A DNA stretch of 64,000 nucleotides from Flammeovirga kamogawensis (GTDB lineage Bacteria; Bacteroidota; Bacteroidia; Cytophagales; Flammeovirgaceae). Positions 1 through 7,615 of this stretch are shown piece by piece. Numbering within the stretch: the first letter of the stretch is position 1; every line of letters begins with the position of its first letter. The notes beneath the pieces are model-generated. The model searched no databases. It saw only the letters and a program-made list of their open reading frames with translations, and was not told the DNA's origin. Location of the stretch: assembly GCF_018736065.1 (NCBI RefSeq), contig NZ_CP076129.1:310001-374000 (forward strand), in the 5' to 3' direction. The position numbers and the translations under genes are program-made.

Positions 1-216
1 AATTCCAGCAGAAAATCCCTCCTGTTCACTATATCCTGCCATTGGATAAGTTACAGCTGTAAATTTCTTACCGTCATATGTTATTACATCTATAATTTTA
101 TCTATTACATTTTTATCGGTTAATGTGTCTGATGAGATTTGGCCAACTATTTCTAAATGAAATAAACAAATGAGCGTAATTAGGATAGGTTTTATTTTAA
201 TCGTTTTTATGTCCAT
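1..216 (-). CDS. Outer-membrane protein, possibly BamA/TamA (surface antigen) family; N-terminal part only
   Basis: The reading frame is open from an ATG at 216 to the left edge, giving 72 residues and no stop, so the gene continues outside the window. It starts MDIKTIKIKPILITLIC, a basic n-region and hydrophobic stretch of a signal peptide ending near a Gly-Gln, as is common for exported Bacteroidota proteins. Near the visible end the sequence reads YPMAGYSEQEGFSAGI. The P-x-x-GYS-x-E-x-G-x-x-x-G pattern resembles the first barrel strand of BamA/TamA-like outer-membrane proteins in Bacteroidota. A well-formed promoter lies 25 bases upstream (241-271), which supports both the gene and its start. 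The family assignment rests on a short stretch and is tentative; that it is an exported protein is fairly safe. Confidence 0.55.
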   Translation of the reverse strand, partial: MDIKTIKIKPILITLICLFHLEIVGQISSDTLTDKNVIDKIIDVITYDGKKFTAVTYPMAGYSEQEGFSAGI

Positions 217-240
217 TGACTTCGATGTTAATTCTTAGGT

Positions 241-271
241 CAAAATTAGTTTCTGATTTAATATTAGACAA
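241..271 (-). promoter_or_regulatory. Bacteroidota-type promoter for the exported protein gene starting at 216
   Basis: Read on the minus strand there is TTG (271-269), a 20-base spacer and TAATTTTG (248-241). This fits the primary sigma consensus of Bacteroidota (TTG, about 20 bases, TAnnTTTG) with no mismatch. The predicted start of transcription lies a few bases before the ATG at 216, giving a short leader. Confidence 0.6.
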
Positions 272-383
272 CTTTTTATCTATTTAGTCTTCTTTTTCAA
301 TCTTTTTTAAATTCATTCAAATGGATTGTCTTGTATAGTAATCAAAAAAAAGTGTAATTCGTAGAAGAATAAAAAAAATAAAG

Positions 384-992
384 ATGTCAAAACTATTAAA
401 CACCATTTTAATTCTATTACTCTTTAGTTCGTTTACATTTGCACAAACGTATATTGAAGAAATAAAAACTTATCAAGAAGAATTAAATTCGGAATATAAA
501 GACAAAGATGAGAGTCCACTTTCTAGAAAAGATCGTGTAAAATTTAAAGGACACTCATTCTTTAATATTGATGAAAATTATAAAGTAGAAGCTAGTTTTG
601 AGAGAATAAACAATGCTGTTCCGTTTAAAATGGAAACCTCTTCTACAAGTACACCAACTTATGAGAAATACGGTAAAATAACTTTTACTTTAAAAGGTAA
701 ACAATATCAATTATATGTGTACCAAAGCCACCGTTTAAGAAAAATGGAACAGTATAAAGATTATTTATTTTTACCTTTTACAGATAAAACAAATAGTAAA
801 AGTACATATGGTGCCGGAAGATATATTGAGGTTAGTATTCCTAAAGGAAATAAAATGATTGTTGACTTTAATAAAGCTTATAACCCTTATTGTGCATATG
901 CCGAAGGATATGCCTGCCCAATTCCACCACCAGAAAACTATTTGGATACTGAGGTTGAAGCAGGAATTATGTATAAATCGAAAGAATATTAA
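384..992 (+). CDS. DUF1684 domain-containing secreted protein
   Basis: The 202-residue product has a signal peptide (residues 1-20, hydrophobic core LNTILILLLFSSF, cleavage after FAQ). The rest matches the DUF1684 pattern: an N-terminal segment ending in a KGHSFF-type strand, a KITFTLKGKQYQLYVYQ strand pair, then the family signature YGAGRYIEV, DFNKAYNPYCAYAEGYACPIPPPEN and a final AGI. The NPYCAY and CPIPPxEN motifs are the most distinctive parts. The biochemical role of DUF1684 is unknown; members are usually exported single-domain proteins. The gene stands alone, with a hairpin terminator directly after its stop, and converges on the amidohydrolase gene. Upstream (217-383) holds only promoter-like AT-rich DNA. 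Confidence 0.85.
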   Translation: MSKLLNTILILLLFSSFTFAQTYIEEIKTYQEELNSEYKDKDESPLSRKDRVKFKGHSFFNIDENYKVEASFERINNAVPFKMETSSTSTPTYEKYGKITFTLKGKQYQLYVYQSHRLRKMEQYKDYLFLPFTDKTNSKSTYGAGRYIEVSIPKGNKMIVDFNKAYNPYCAYAEGYACPIPPPENYLDTEVEAGIMYKSKEY

Positions 993-1016
993 AGGACTCC
1001 AAGTGAGTTCTTTTTT
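993..1016 (+). terminator. Rho-independent terminator of the DUF1684 gene
   Basis: Directly after the stop codon is a 7-bp stem (aggactc / gagttct, with one G-T pair), a 5-base loop and a run of six T. It overlaps the last codons of the convergent amidohydrolase gene. Confidence 0.6.
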
Positions 1017-2691
1017 AATATACTTTATTTCCTTTGATATAGGTATTTATTACTTCTACTTTTAAGACTTCATCGATTTCAATTTTCATAATATCCTTAT
1101 CTAAAATAATGAAATCTGCTTCTTTACCTTCTTCAATACTACCTATTCTATCTTCCATAAATTGTGCTTTTGCCGCCCAACTCGTCATACCTCTAAGAGC
1201 TTGCTCCCTAGTTAATGCTTCTTTAAGTTGAAACCCTTTTTCAGGTAAACCACTTCTATCTTTTCTGGCTACTGCTGCATAAAAAGTATACAATGGATTA
1301 ATAGGTTCAACGGGAAAATCTGTTCCTAAAGGAAGCCAATTATTTTGATTCAGTAAAGTCTGAAAAGTATAAGAATGTTGAATTCTTACGTCTCCTAATC
1401 TCTCTATAGCAAAATCCATATCAGATGTTGCGTGCATCGGTTGTACAGATGGTATTATTGAATAATTTTTAAAGAAAAAAATGTCTTTTGGGTTTACAAC
1501 TTGTGCATGTTCTATTCTCCATCTTCTATCATTATTATGTTCTAATAACTCGGAAAAAATCTTTAAAACTTCTCTATTGGTAGAATCTCCTATTGCATGT
1601 ACACAAACTTGAAATTCTTTATCAAATGCAATTTTAGAAATTTCTCTAATTTTATCAGATGAAAGAACCATTTGTCCGTATGTTTCTTTTTTATCTTTAT
1701 AAGGTGATAATAAACATGCCCCATGAGATCCTAAAGCCCCATCGCCTCTAAGTTTGATAGCCCTCGGAAATTCTTCATTTTCAATATAGTTTTCGGATAG
1801 CATATAATCTATTCCATCTAATGATGCATCTAACATCGCATAATTATGTATTTTCAATACTCCTTTTCTATAGAGAGAGTCATACAAAATAAGTGTAGGT
1901 CTTTTGATATAACCAAAATCACTTACTCCAGTTAATCCTACTTTAAAACATGAATCCTGAGCTTGTGATAATAATAAAGGCAATTGATTTGGATGTACTT
2001 TACCTAACTCCAATTTATTGACAAAATCCATTGCATTGTCAACTAATACCCCAGTGGGGTTACCATTCATTTTAACAATTTCTCCGCCTTGAACTTTAGT
2101 CGAATCCGTAATTTGTGCTAATTCTAGTACTTTAGAATTTACCCACATAGCATGCCCATCTATTCTTGATAGAATAACAGGAGTATTTTTAAAGTATTTA
2201 TCAAGAATACTTTTAGTTGGTAAATTTTTATTAGTCCATTTTGTATTGTCCCATCCATATCCAATAATTACATCTTTTGGTGTGTTTTTATTGGCTGTAT
2301 TTAAAACCTCTAATACTTCTTCCAAAGAATTTGTATTTGATAAATCAAGGTTATTTAACCCTTCAGCAAACCAAAAAAAATGGGAATGAGCATCTATAAA
2401 GCCTGGATAAATATATTTTTGTTTTAAATCTATTTTGCTGTCTGAAGAATACTTTTTTAGGATATTCTCTGTCGTACCTATTGCTAAAATTTCTTCATCC
2501 TTAACTGCAAAAGCTTCCGCTATATTAAATTCATTATCAACTGTATAAACTGTTCCATTGTAATAAATATGGTCAGCTTTTTCTTTAAAATTATTTGTAT
2601 CACATGAAGTAAATAAAACACATGCAAATAGCACTAATCTAAAGAAAGTATTACGATAAAATAAAGGCATATTTTTATAAAGAAAAACCAT
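1015..2691 (-). CDS. Amidohydrolase family lipoprotein (YtcJ-like)
   Basis: The 558-residue protein belongs to the metal-dependent amidohydrolase superfamily, the YtcJ/COG1574 branch often called exoenzyme-regulatory AepA-like. Visible landmarks are the metal-binding H-x-H in GFIDAHSH (about 102-104), the GDGALGSHGACL segment, VHAIGD, RIEHAQ, and GTDFPVEP with the late aspartate. The N-terminus is hydrophobic and ends in LFTSC (Cys about 30), a lipobox, so the enzyme is probably anchored outside the cytoplasm. The ATG at 2691 has an AGGAG six bases before it but overlaps the upstream gene by 17 bases; an in-frame ATG at 2670 would give a shorter, more typical signal peptide and no overlap. 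The substrate cannot be told from sequence. It is probably co-transcribed with the small membrane protein upstream. Confidence 0.85.
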   Translation of the reverse strand: MVFLYKNMPLFYRNTFFRLVLFACVLFTSCDTNNFKEKADHIYYNGTVYTVDNEFNIAEAFAVKDEEILAIGTTENILKKYSSDSKIDLKQKYIYPGFIDAHSHFFWFAEGLNNLDLSNTNSLEEVLEVLNTANKNTPKDVIIGYGWDNTKWTNKNLPTKSILDKYFKNTPVILSRIDGHAMWVNSKVLELAQITDSTKVQGGEIVKMNGNPTGVLVDNAMDFVNKLELGKVHPNQLPLLLSQAQDSCFKVGLTGVSDFGYIKRPTLILYDSLYRKGVLKIHNYAMLDASLDGIDYMLSENYIENEEFPRAIKLRGDGALGSHGACLLSPYKDKKETYGQMVLSSDKIREISKIAFDKEFQVCVHAIGDSTNREVLKIFSELLEHNNDRRWRIEHAQVVNPKDIFFFKNYSIIPSVQPMHATSDMDFAIERLGDVRIQHSYTFQTLLNQNNWLPLGTDFPVEPINPLYTFYAAVARKDRSGLPEKGFQLKEALTREQALRGMTSWAAKAQFMEDRIGSIEEGKEADFIILDKDIMKIEIDEVLKVEVINTYIKGNKVY

Positions 2692-3118
2692 GGAATACTC
2701 CTAGAAAAGAGATGATAAAGATGAATCCGTAGAAACACATCATTAATATAGTAACTACACCAACAAATTTAAAATGAGATTTTAGATTTTTAAATGATAG
2801 TTCTAATTGTTCTTCATCTTCTGATAAAAGTGCTTTCTTTAGTTTTCTTGAAAAACCATATAAATATTTTACAGGAAAAACATAAATCATTGCCATTATT
2901 ATGTAAGCTATGGCTACAAAAATTGATTGATCTGCATATTTTGTAGGTAAAACAAAACCGATAACTATGGCTGCTACTAATATTATTCCTATCCCAATAA
3001 AACCTATTATTGAGAAGAAAAAAGTCCATTTCTGTACTTCTTTTAAATATTTAAAAGCATTTATTGTAATGTGGATGTTTTGGTTTGCTGCCTTGTTAGT
3101 TTCTTCGAAAGTTGACAT
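2675..3118 (-). CDS. Small multi-spanning membrane protein, DUF5362-like
   Basis: The 147-residue protein starts with a soluble stretch (residues 1-30) and has about four hydrophobic segments: FFFSIIGFIGIGIILVAAIVIGFV (about 33-56), IFVAIAYIIMAMIYVFPV (about 66-84), and a C-terminal pair around VGVVTILMMCF and FIFIISFLGVF. A charged helix KLKKALLSEDEEQLELSFKNLKSHFK lies between. This layout resembles the DUF5362 family of Bacteroidota, but I recognise it only by pattern. No function is known. Its stop lies inside the start region of the amidohydrolase gene, so the two are probably translated from one message. Confidence 0.7.
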   Translation of the reverse strand: MSTFEETNKAANQNIHITINAFKYLKEVQKWTFFFSIIGFIGIGIILVAAIVIGFVLPTKYADQSIFVAIAYIIMAMIYVFPVKYLYGFSRKLKKALLSEDEEQLELSFKNLKSHFKFVGVVTILMMCFYGFIFIISFLGVFHGFSL

Positions 3119-3234
3119 TAAGATAGAAAATTAGAGTAATAATTTCATTTCAAAATGTAAAATAAGTCTTTTTTGATAACTAAAAAATTCTGTATCAAGA
3201 ATACCTTTAATTAAAACTGGATTACATCAGACAT

Positions 3235-3264
3235 AAAAAAAGAGCTATCCCGAAGGATAACTCT
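3235..3264 (-). terminator. Terminator with UUCG tetraloop after the purine permease gene
   Basis: On the minus strand a 10-bp stem (agagttatcc / ggatagctct, one G-T pair) closes a TTCG loop between C and G, a very stable tetraloop, followed by six T. It lies about 50 bases past the permease stop codon. Confidence 0.8.
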
Positions 3265-3316
3265 AATATCTATATGAATAGTGTTGTTTTAATACATCAA
3301 ATGATTGATAAACCTA

Positions 3317-4612
3317 CTAACCAACAATTAAATTGATTAAAGAAAAGAAACCAATAACATACATTGTTATAGGCAACTCTTTAGCTTTACCTCCTAAAAT
3401 ATTCAAAATTACATAAGATAAGAACCCAAAAGTGATTCCCATAGAAATTGAATACGTTAATGGCATCATTATAATTGTAAGAAAAGAAGGCACTGAAGTT
3501 AACATGTTATCAAATTTAATCTGTTTGATATTTGAGAACATATATACTCCGACCATAAGTAATGCAGGTGCTGTGGCATAAGAAGGAACAATTGTAGCCA
3601 ATGGAGAGAAAAATAAACAACCAGCCATAAGTAATGCTGTAAATACTGATGCTAAACCTGTACGAGCTCCACTAGCAATACCAGATGCTGATTCAATAAA
3701 TATTGTTGTAGTTGATGTACCTAGCACCGCTCCAGCAACAGTTGTAGCTGCATCTGCTTCTAAAATCTTTTCTAAGTTCGGTACTGTTCCGTCTTTTTTT
3801 GTTAAACCTGCTTGGTTTGAACAAGCAATAATTGTTGATAATGAATCAAATAAATCAACAAACATAAAAGAGAAAATAGGACCAATAAATGCAAACTTTA
3901 ATGCACCCATCACATCCAATTTCATAAAAACAGGTTCTATTGATGGGGGCGTACTTACTAAGCTAGTAGGTAAAGAAACATAGCCCATCAAAATACTCGA
4001 CAAAGTTATAAATACAATACCAATTAAGATACCTCCAGTTACTTTTTTATACTCTAAATAAGCAGTAATGATAAAGCCTATCATTGCTAAAATTAGTTGA
4101 GGCGTAAATTTTCCTAGCGTTACTAATGTTGCTGGATGATCTACAATTAACCCCATGTTTTTCATACCAATAAATGTAATAAACAAGCCAATACCAGCTG
4201 TTACACTTATTCTTAATGATAATGGAATAGCATTAGCAATTTTTTCTCTTACACCTAAAAAGGTAAGAATAACAAATGCAACGCCTGATATAAATACAAT
4301 GCCTAAAGCAGTTTCCCAAGGTACACCAGCTCCCATTACAATTGTATATGTAAAAAAAGCATTTAAGCCCATACCTGGAGCCATTGCAAAAGGCATTTTA
4401 CCCCAAAATGCGGCTAATAAAGTACCTACAATACTGGCTAACAACGTAACCGTAAATAATGCTTCTTTGTCCATACCCGTCTGACTTAAAATATCAGGGT
4501 TTACAAAGATGATGTAAGCCATTGTTAGGAATGTTGTTAAACCACCTATAAATTCTTTGCTTACTGTAGTATTATGTTGATCAAGCTTAAAAGCTTTATT
4601 TAAGAAATTCAT
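3317..4612 (-). CDS. NCS2 family purine (adenine/guanine/hypoxanthine) permease, AzgA/PbuG type
   Basis: The 431-residue protein has the AzgA-type signature from the start: KEFIGGLTTFLTMAYIIFVNPDIL, then GKMPFAMAPGMGLNAFFTY (the substrate-site helix), VTAGIGLFITFIGMKNMGL, and FVDLFDSLSTIIA followed by GTSTTTIFIESASGIASGARTGL in the second half. About 12-14 membrane segments are visible. Members of this group import purine bases by proton symport across the inner membrane. The gene follows the Tsx-like channel by 92 bases on the same strand, so outer and inner membrane steps of purine or nucleoside uptake are probably one operon. No purine riboswitch is visible upstream of either gene. Full length, no defects seen. 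The precise base specificity is not determinable here. Confidence 0.92.
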   Translation of the reverse strand: MNFLNKAFKLDQHNTTVSKEFIGGLTTFLTMAYIIFVNPDILSQTGMDKEALFTVTLLASIVGTLLAAFWGKMPFAMAPGMGLNAFFTYTIVMGAGVPWETALGIVFISGVAFVILTFLGVREKIANAIPLSLRISVTAGIGLFITFIGMKNMGLIVDHPATLVTLGKFTPQLILAMIGFIITAYLEYKKVTGGILIGIVFITLSSILMGYVSLPTSLVSTPPSIEPVFMKLDVMGALKFAFIGPIFSFMFVDLFDSLSTIIACSNQAGLTKKDGTVPNLEKILEADAATTVAGAVLGTSTTTIFIESASGIASGARTGLASVFTALLMAGCLFFSPLATIVPSYATAPALLMVGVYMFSNIKQIKFDNMLTSVPSFLTIIMMPLTYSISMGITFGFLSYVILNILGGKAKELPITMYVIGFFSLINLIVG

Positions 4613-4704
4613 GTCGTAATATATTGAATTTATGTAAAATAAATGGCGATCATTTTACATTTCAATTACTAAATAATTGATTGATAATGTTAGGAGAAAT
4701 AGTA

Positions 4705-5529
4705 TTAGAACGTTAAACGCACACAAGGTTGTGGCACAAACGCACTTGCATTATTCTCAGCTAAATCTTTATTAAAGTGCATGTAAATATCACATCCAAT
4801 TTCTAATTTAGAATTCGCATCGTTTTTAAACACAGTATTTCTACCTACATCAAATAAGAAACGTGTTTGAGAAATAAAATCAGCACCAAGATCTGTACTA
4901 CCAAATTCAGCTCTGTTTGTAGCCTGAGGAATAAGATCAAAGAAACCTTGGATTCTAAACCCAGCTTTTCTCCAAATTGGCAAATCAAAAACACCCGTAA
5001 ATTGAACTGCATTTTCTTTAATATTATCAGTTCTCCAATACGCTGATAATTTTAAAAAACCATCTTTTGGTGCTTTAAAAGTAAAGCCTAATCCCGCTAA
5101 ACCAGCCCCATAACCATTACCAAAATTTATTTGTCCATCAACAGAAACATCTGCAACAGGACCAAATGAAAAATCTTGACCAGTTACACCAGATAAACTC
5201 ACCCAAGGAGAAACCTCAGAATATAATCTGTAATTTCCTGCACTAGCATCTAAAGTTTCGTTATAGAATCCTGTAGTATAAAAACCATCAGGTGCTCCCA
5301 TAAAGTTTACAAAACCATATACACCACCCCATTTAGTAACTGTTGTATGATCTAAAGTGAAAAGGTTCATTCCGCCATTCTTTGGGTTTGTTCCCGTCAT
5401 GTAGTCAGTATTGTTCCAACCATAGGCGTACTCAATAAATGTGCTTGAGTAATTTTGTGCTTGTGTATTTTGAGATGCAAACAAGCTAACCATCAGAAAG
5501 ATAGGTAATAAAAGTTTCTTTGAAACCAT
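4705..5529 (-). CDS. Tsx/OmpK-like nucleoside-specific outer-membrane channel
   Basis: The 274-residue protein has a signal peptide (KKLLLPIFLMVSLFASQNTQAQ) and a beta-barrel body of alternating strands that ends in an aromatic residue (CVRLTF), as expected for an outer-membrane protein. The opening EYAYGWNNTDY, the WGGVYGFVNFMG strand, the SEVSPWVSL strand and the FDVG near the end resemble the Tsx/OmpK family that lets nucleosides through the outer membrane. Its neighbour downstream is an AzgA-type purine permease, which independently supports a nucleoside or purine uptake role. The 255 bases upstream (5530-5784) contain no gene; I see only a CATATTTG element near 5621-5628 without a matching upstream TTG. 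Confidence 0.75.
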   Translation of the reverse strand: MVSKKLLLPIFLMVSLFASQNTQAQNYSSTFIEYAYGWNNTDYMTGTNPKNGGMNLFTLDHTTVTKWGGVYGFVNFMGAPDGFYTTGFYNETLDASAGNYRLYSEVSPWVSLSGVTGQDFSFGPVADVSVDGQINFGNGYGAGLAGLGFTFKAPKDGFLKLSAYWRTDNIKENAVQFTGVFDLPIWRKAGFRIQGFFDLIPQATNRAEFGSTDLGADFISQTRFLFDVGRNTVFKNDANSKLEIGCDIYMHFNKDLAENNASAFVPQPCVRLTF

Positions 5530-5758
5530 TGTTATATAAGTAGGACGTTTTTTAAATCACTCGAAATTTTTCCGAATGGGCAAGTAGATGGTAATCGCCA
5601 ATACATCTAACATTGCACTGCAAATATGATTGTAAAAAATGAATAAATAAAAACGGTAAATTGACACTTAAAAGCAGCTATTATACAATGTTATCTAACA
5701 TAATTTAGTAAACCTTTGATTTTGATTTAGATATCAAGGTTTTGTAAAAAACGAACTA

Positions 5759-5786
5759 AATTATTAATAAATGTCAATTAATAATT
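5759..5786. terminator. AT-only inverted repeat at the end of the small repeat lipoprotein gene
   Basis: A perfect 10-bp inverted repeat (aattattaat / attaataatt) with an 8-base spacer overlaps the stop codon of the gene ending at 5785. The stem has no G-C pair and the T tract on the minus side is interrupted, so termination is only a possibility. Confidence 0.25.
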
Positions 5787-6087
5787 ATTTGAAGAAAACT
5801 AAATAATCGGCCTCATAACTTTTAGATGTAAGAAATATTTTCATGTCTGCTTTGTATAATTGATCTACAAGTACCCAGTCTGATGATTCCCAACTATTAG
5901 AAGCAATAATAATATCTGCTTGATAAGAGTTGGTAACACTCTTCACGATCTTATCAGCTTTCCATTTTTCTGTCACAATAAAAACTTTTGGTTTAGGTTC
6001 CATCCCCTCATTAGCTCCAGCCATTGAACAAGAAAGAGAACCTAAAAGCATACATATTGAAAGCAGGTAAAGTGATAGAAATTTCAT
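5785..6087 (-). CDS. Small lipoprotein with tandem beta-strand repeats (DUF6150-like)
   Basis: I start the gene at the ATG at 6087, which gives 100 residues; the longer frame to 6141 begins at TTG and adds a hydrophobic stretch that is not needed. The product has a signal peptide ending LLGSLSC, a lipobox. The mature part is a repeat: about five units of 11-13 residues that each end in an aromatic residue followed by K/Q/E-A-D or a variant of it (KVFIVTEKWKAD, SVTNSYQAD, SNSWESSD, DQLYKAD, TSKSYEAD), then YLVFFK. The same short strand-turn repeat occurs in DUF6150 proteins. Function unknown. It is a single gene between the Tsx-like channel and the flippase, with its own spacing on both sides. 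Confidence 0.65.
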   Translation of the reverse strand: MKFLSLYLLSICMLLGSLSCSMAGANEGMEPKPKVFIVTEKWKADKIVKSVTNSYQADIIIASNSWESSDWVLVDQLYKADMKIFLTSKSYEADYLVFFK

Positions 6088-6295
6088 TTTGTTGATTGAA
6101 AAGTAGGTATTAATGATCATTGATATAATTAAAAATAACAAACAAAAATTAGATTAACATACCACTCTTCTACTGATTAATAATCATTAAAAGAAATTAT
6201 ATAAGTATCGTTTGTTTTAGTTGCAATTTGCAACTTATATTTTGATTAAAATCTTTTTAATGACTAATTTAATTTAACATTAACCTGTTTTAAAT

Positions 6296-7615
6296 TTGAA
6301 TAAACACTTCAAGAACATTATAACAAAGTATCCTTTTGTTATTACATACTCACTGACTTTTAGTGAATTACTTTTTGGGTATATCCTTTTGTTATTTATT
6401 ACAAGAGAATACGCAGCCGAAGATGTTGGTTTATGGTTCTTATTTTTCTCAATATTCAATTTTTCTATAAATATTAGAGAAGGTGTTGTTTATGTAGCAT
6501 TAGTAAAATTTTCATCTGGAAAAGAAAAGATTGATGCAAACCAAACGTATAAAACCGTTTTAATTGCAATAGTTTTAATAGAACTTCTTATCGGAATAGT
6601 GATTTGTAGTATTGGTTTATTAGATTTATTTAAAAACCTATCAAGTTTATTAATTTCATACCCCCTTTTTTCATTAAGCATCAATCTTTTAAAATGGGTT
6701 GAGAATATTCATAAAAGTAAAAAGACGATCTATATAGCTGTAATTATTAATAGTATTACACTTACTTTTTTGTGTATTAGTCTTTATTATGTGCATAGTA
6801 ATCACCTCTCGATTAATCAATTAGTTTATTGTTTAATTGTCGTTTATTTATGCTCATTCTGTATTTCTTTGTTTACAATTCCATTTAAAAAAATTATAAA
6901 AAGTAAAGTCAACAAGCAAACATTTAGTAGTATAATGCTATATGCTAAACAAGGATTTTTGAAGGCGTTATTTGGGACAATATCATCTAAGATGACCCTA
7001 TTCTTATCTGCAGGTATATTATCTTTAGAAATTACAGCTTTATTAGGATTAGCACAACGGTATTTAGTCATCATTTTATCAATTTCAAACTCAATACAAT
7101 TAATATTCTATCCTAGAATTGTAAAGTTATTTGAAAAAGGCAGTTTAGATAAACTTAAGGAAGTATTTATAGATACACTCAGTCAAGTATATCTTATCAT
7201 TTTACCAATATCAATTGGATTCATAATTTTTATAAAACCAATTATAACTTTCCTACACGGAAATGCTTATTCAGATTCTTTTTATTTATTGATAATACTA
7301 GTAATTAGTTCATTATTTGCACCATTAGGCTCATTTTTCGCAAGTTATACCAATGCAAAAGGAAAGCCACAGTACAGTACAAACATTGTAGTTTTCAATA
7401 GTATTTTACTGATTATAACATCTGTAATTTTTGTAGAGTTATATGGTGAAATTGGTACAGTATTGCCTGGTTTAATTACTGAAATAGTAGGCTCAATATT
7501 AATTTTTATCTATTTTCTTAAAAAGGAAAACCTCAATTTATTTGTTTCAGTACATAGTATGAAAAGACAAATGAAAGAGACTATTTCTTTACTACTTAAG
7601 AGAAAAAAGATTTAA
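6296..7615 (+). CDS. Polysaccharide flippase, Wzx-like (MOP superfamily)
   Basis: The 439-residue protein has about 12 hydrophobic segments spread evenly, starting with SLTFSELLFGYILLLFITREYAAEDVGLW. That opening, with the charged RE(Y)(A)xEDVG loop after helix 1, is typical of Wzx-type oligosaccharide-lipid flippases, which move undecaprenyl-linked repeat units to the outer face of the inner membrane. No ATG is available at the right place, so the start is a TTG at 6296, 14 residues before the first helix. No Shine-Dalgarno is visible. The stop codon overlaps that of the convergent OmpA-family gene by four bases. It is the only flippase in the window and most likely serves the glycosyltransferase operons at 13-31 kb, though it is not next to them. 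Confidence 0.8.
   Translation: MNKHFKNIITKYPFVITYSLTFSELLFGYILLLFITREYAAEDVGLWFLFFSIFNFSINIREGVVYVALVKFSSGKEKIDANQTYKTVLIAIVLIELLIGIVICSIGLLDLFKNLSSLLISYPLFSLSINLLKWVENIHKSKKTIYIAVIINSITLTFLCISLYYVHSNHLSINQLVYCLIVVYLCSFCISLFTIPFKKIIKSKVNKQTFSSIMLYAKQGFLKALFGTISSKMTLFLSAGILSLEITALLGLAQRYLVIILSISNSIQLIFYPRIVKLFEKGSLDKLKEVFIDTLSQVYLIILPISIGFIIFIKPIITFLHGNAYSDSFYLLIILVISSLFAPLGSFFASYTNAKGKPQYSTNIVVFNSILLIITSVIFVELYGEIGTVLPGLITEIVGSILIFIYFLKKENLNLFVSVHSMKRQMKETISLLLKRKKI

Noticed and set aside
859-1065. 68-residue plus-strand frame inside and after the DUF1684 gene
   Set aside because: It overlaps the DUF1684 gene out of frame and runs through its terminator into the convergent gene.
3119-5784. 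Purine riboswitch ahead of the NCS2 permease or Tsx-like gene
   Set aside because: No conserved aptamer-like three-way junction or terminator/antiterminator pair was visible in the two upstream gaps.
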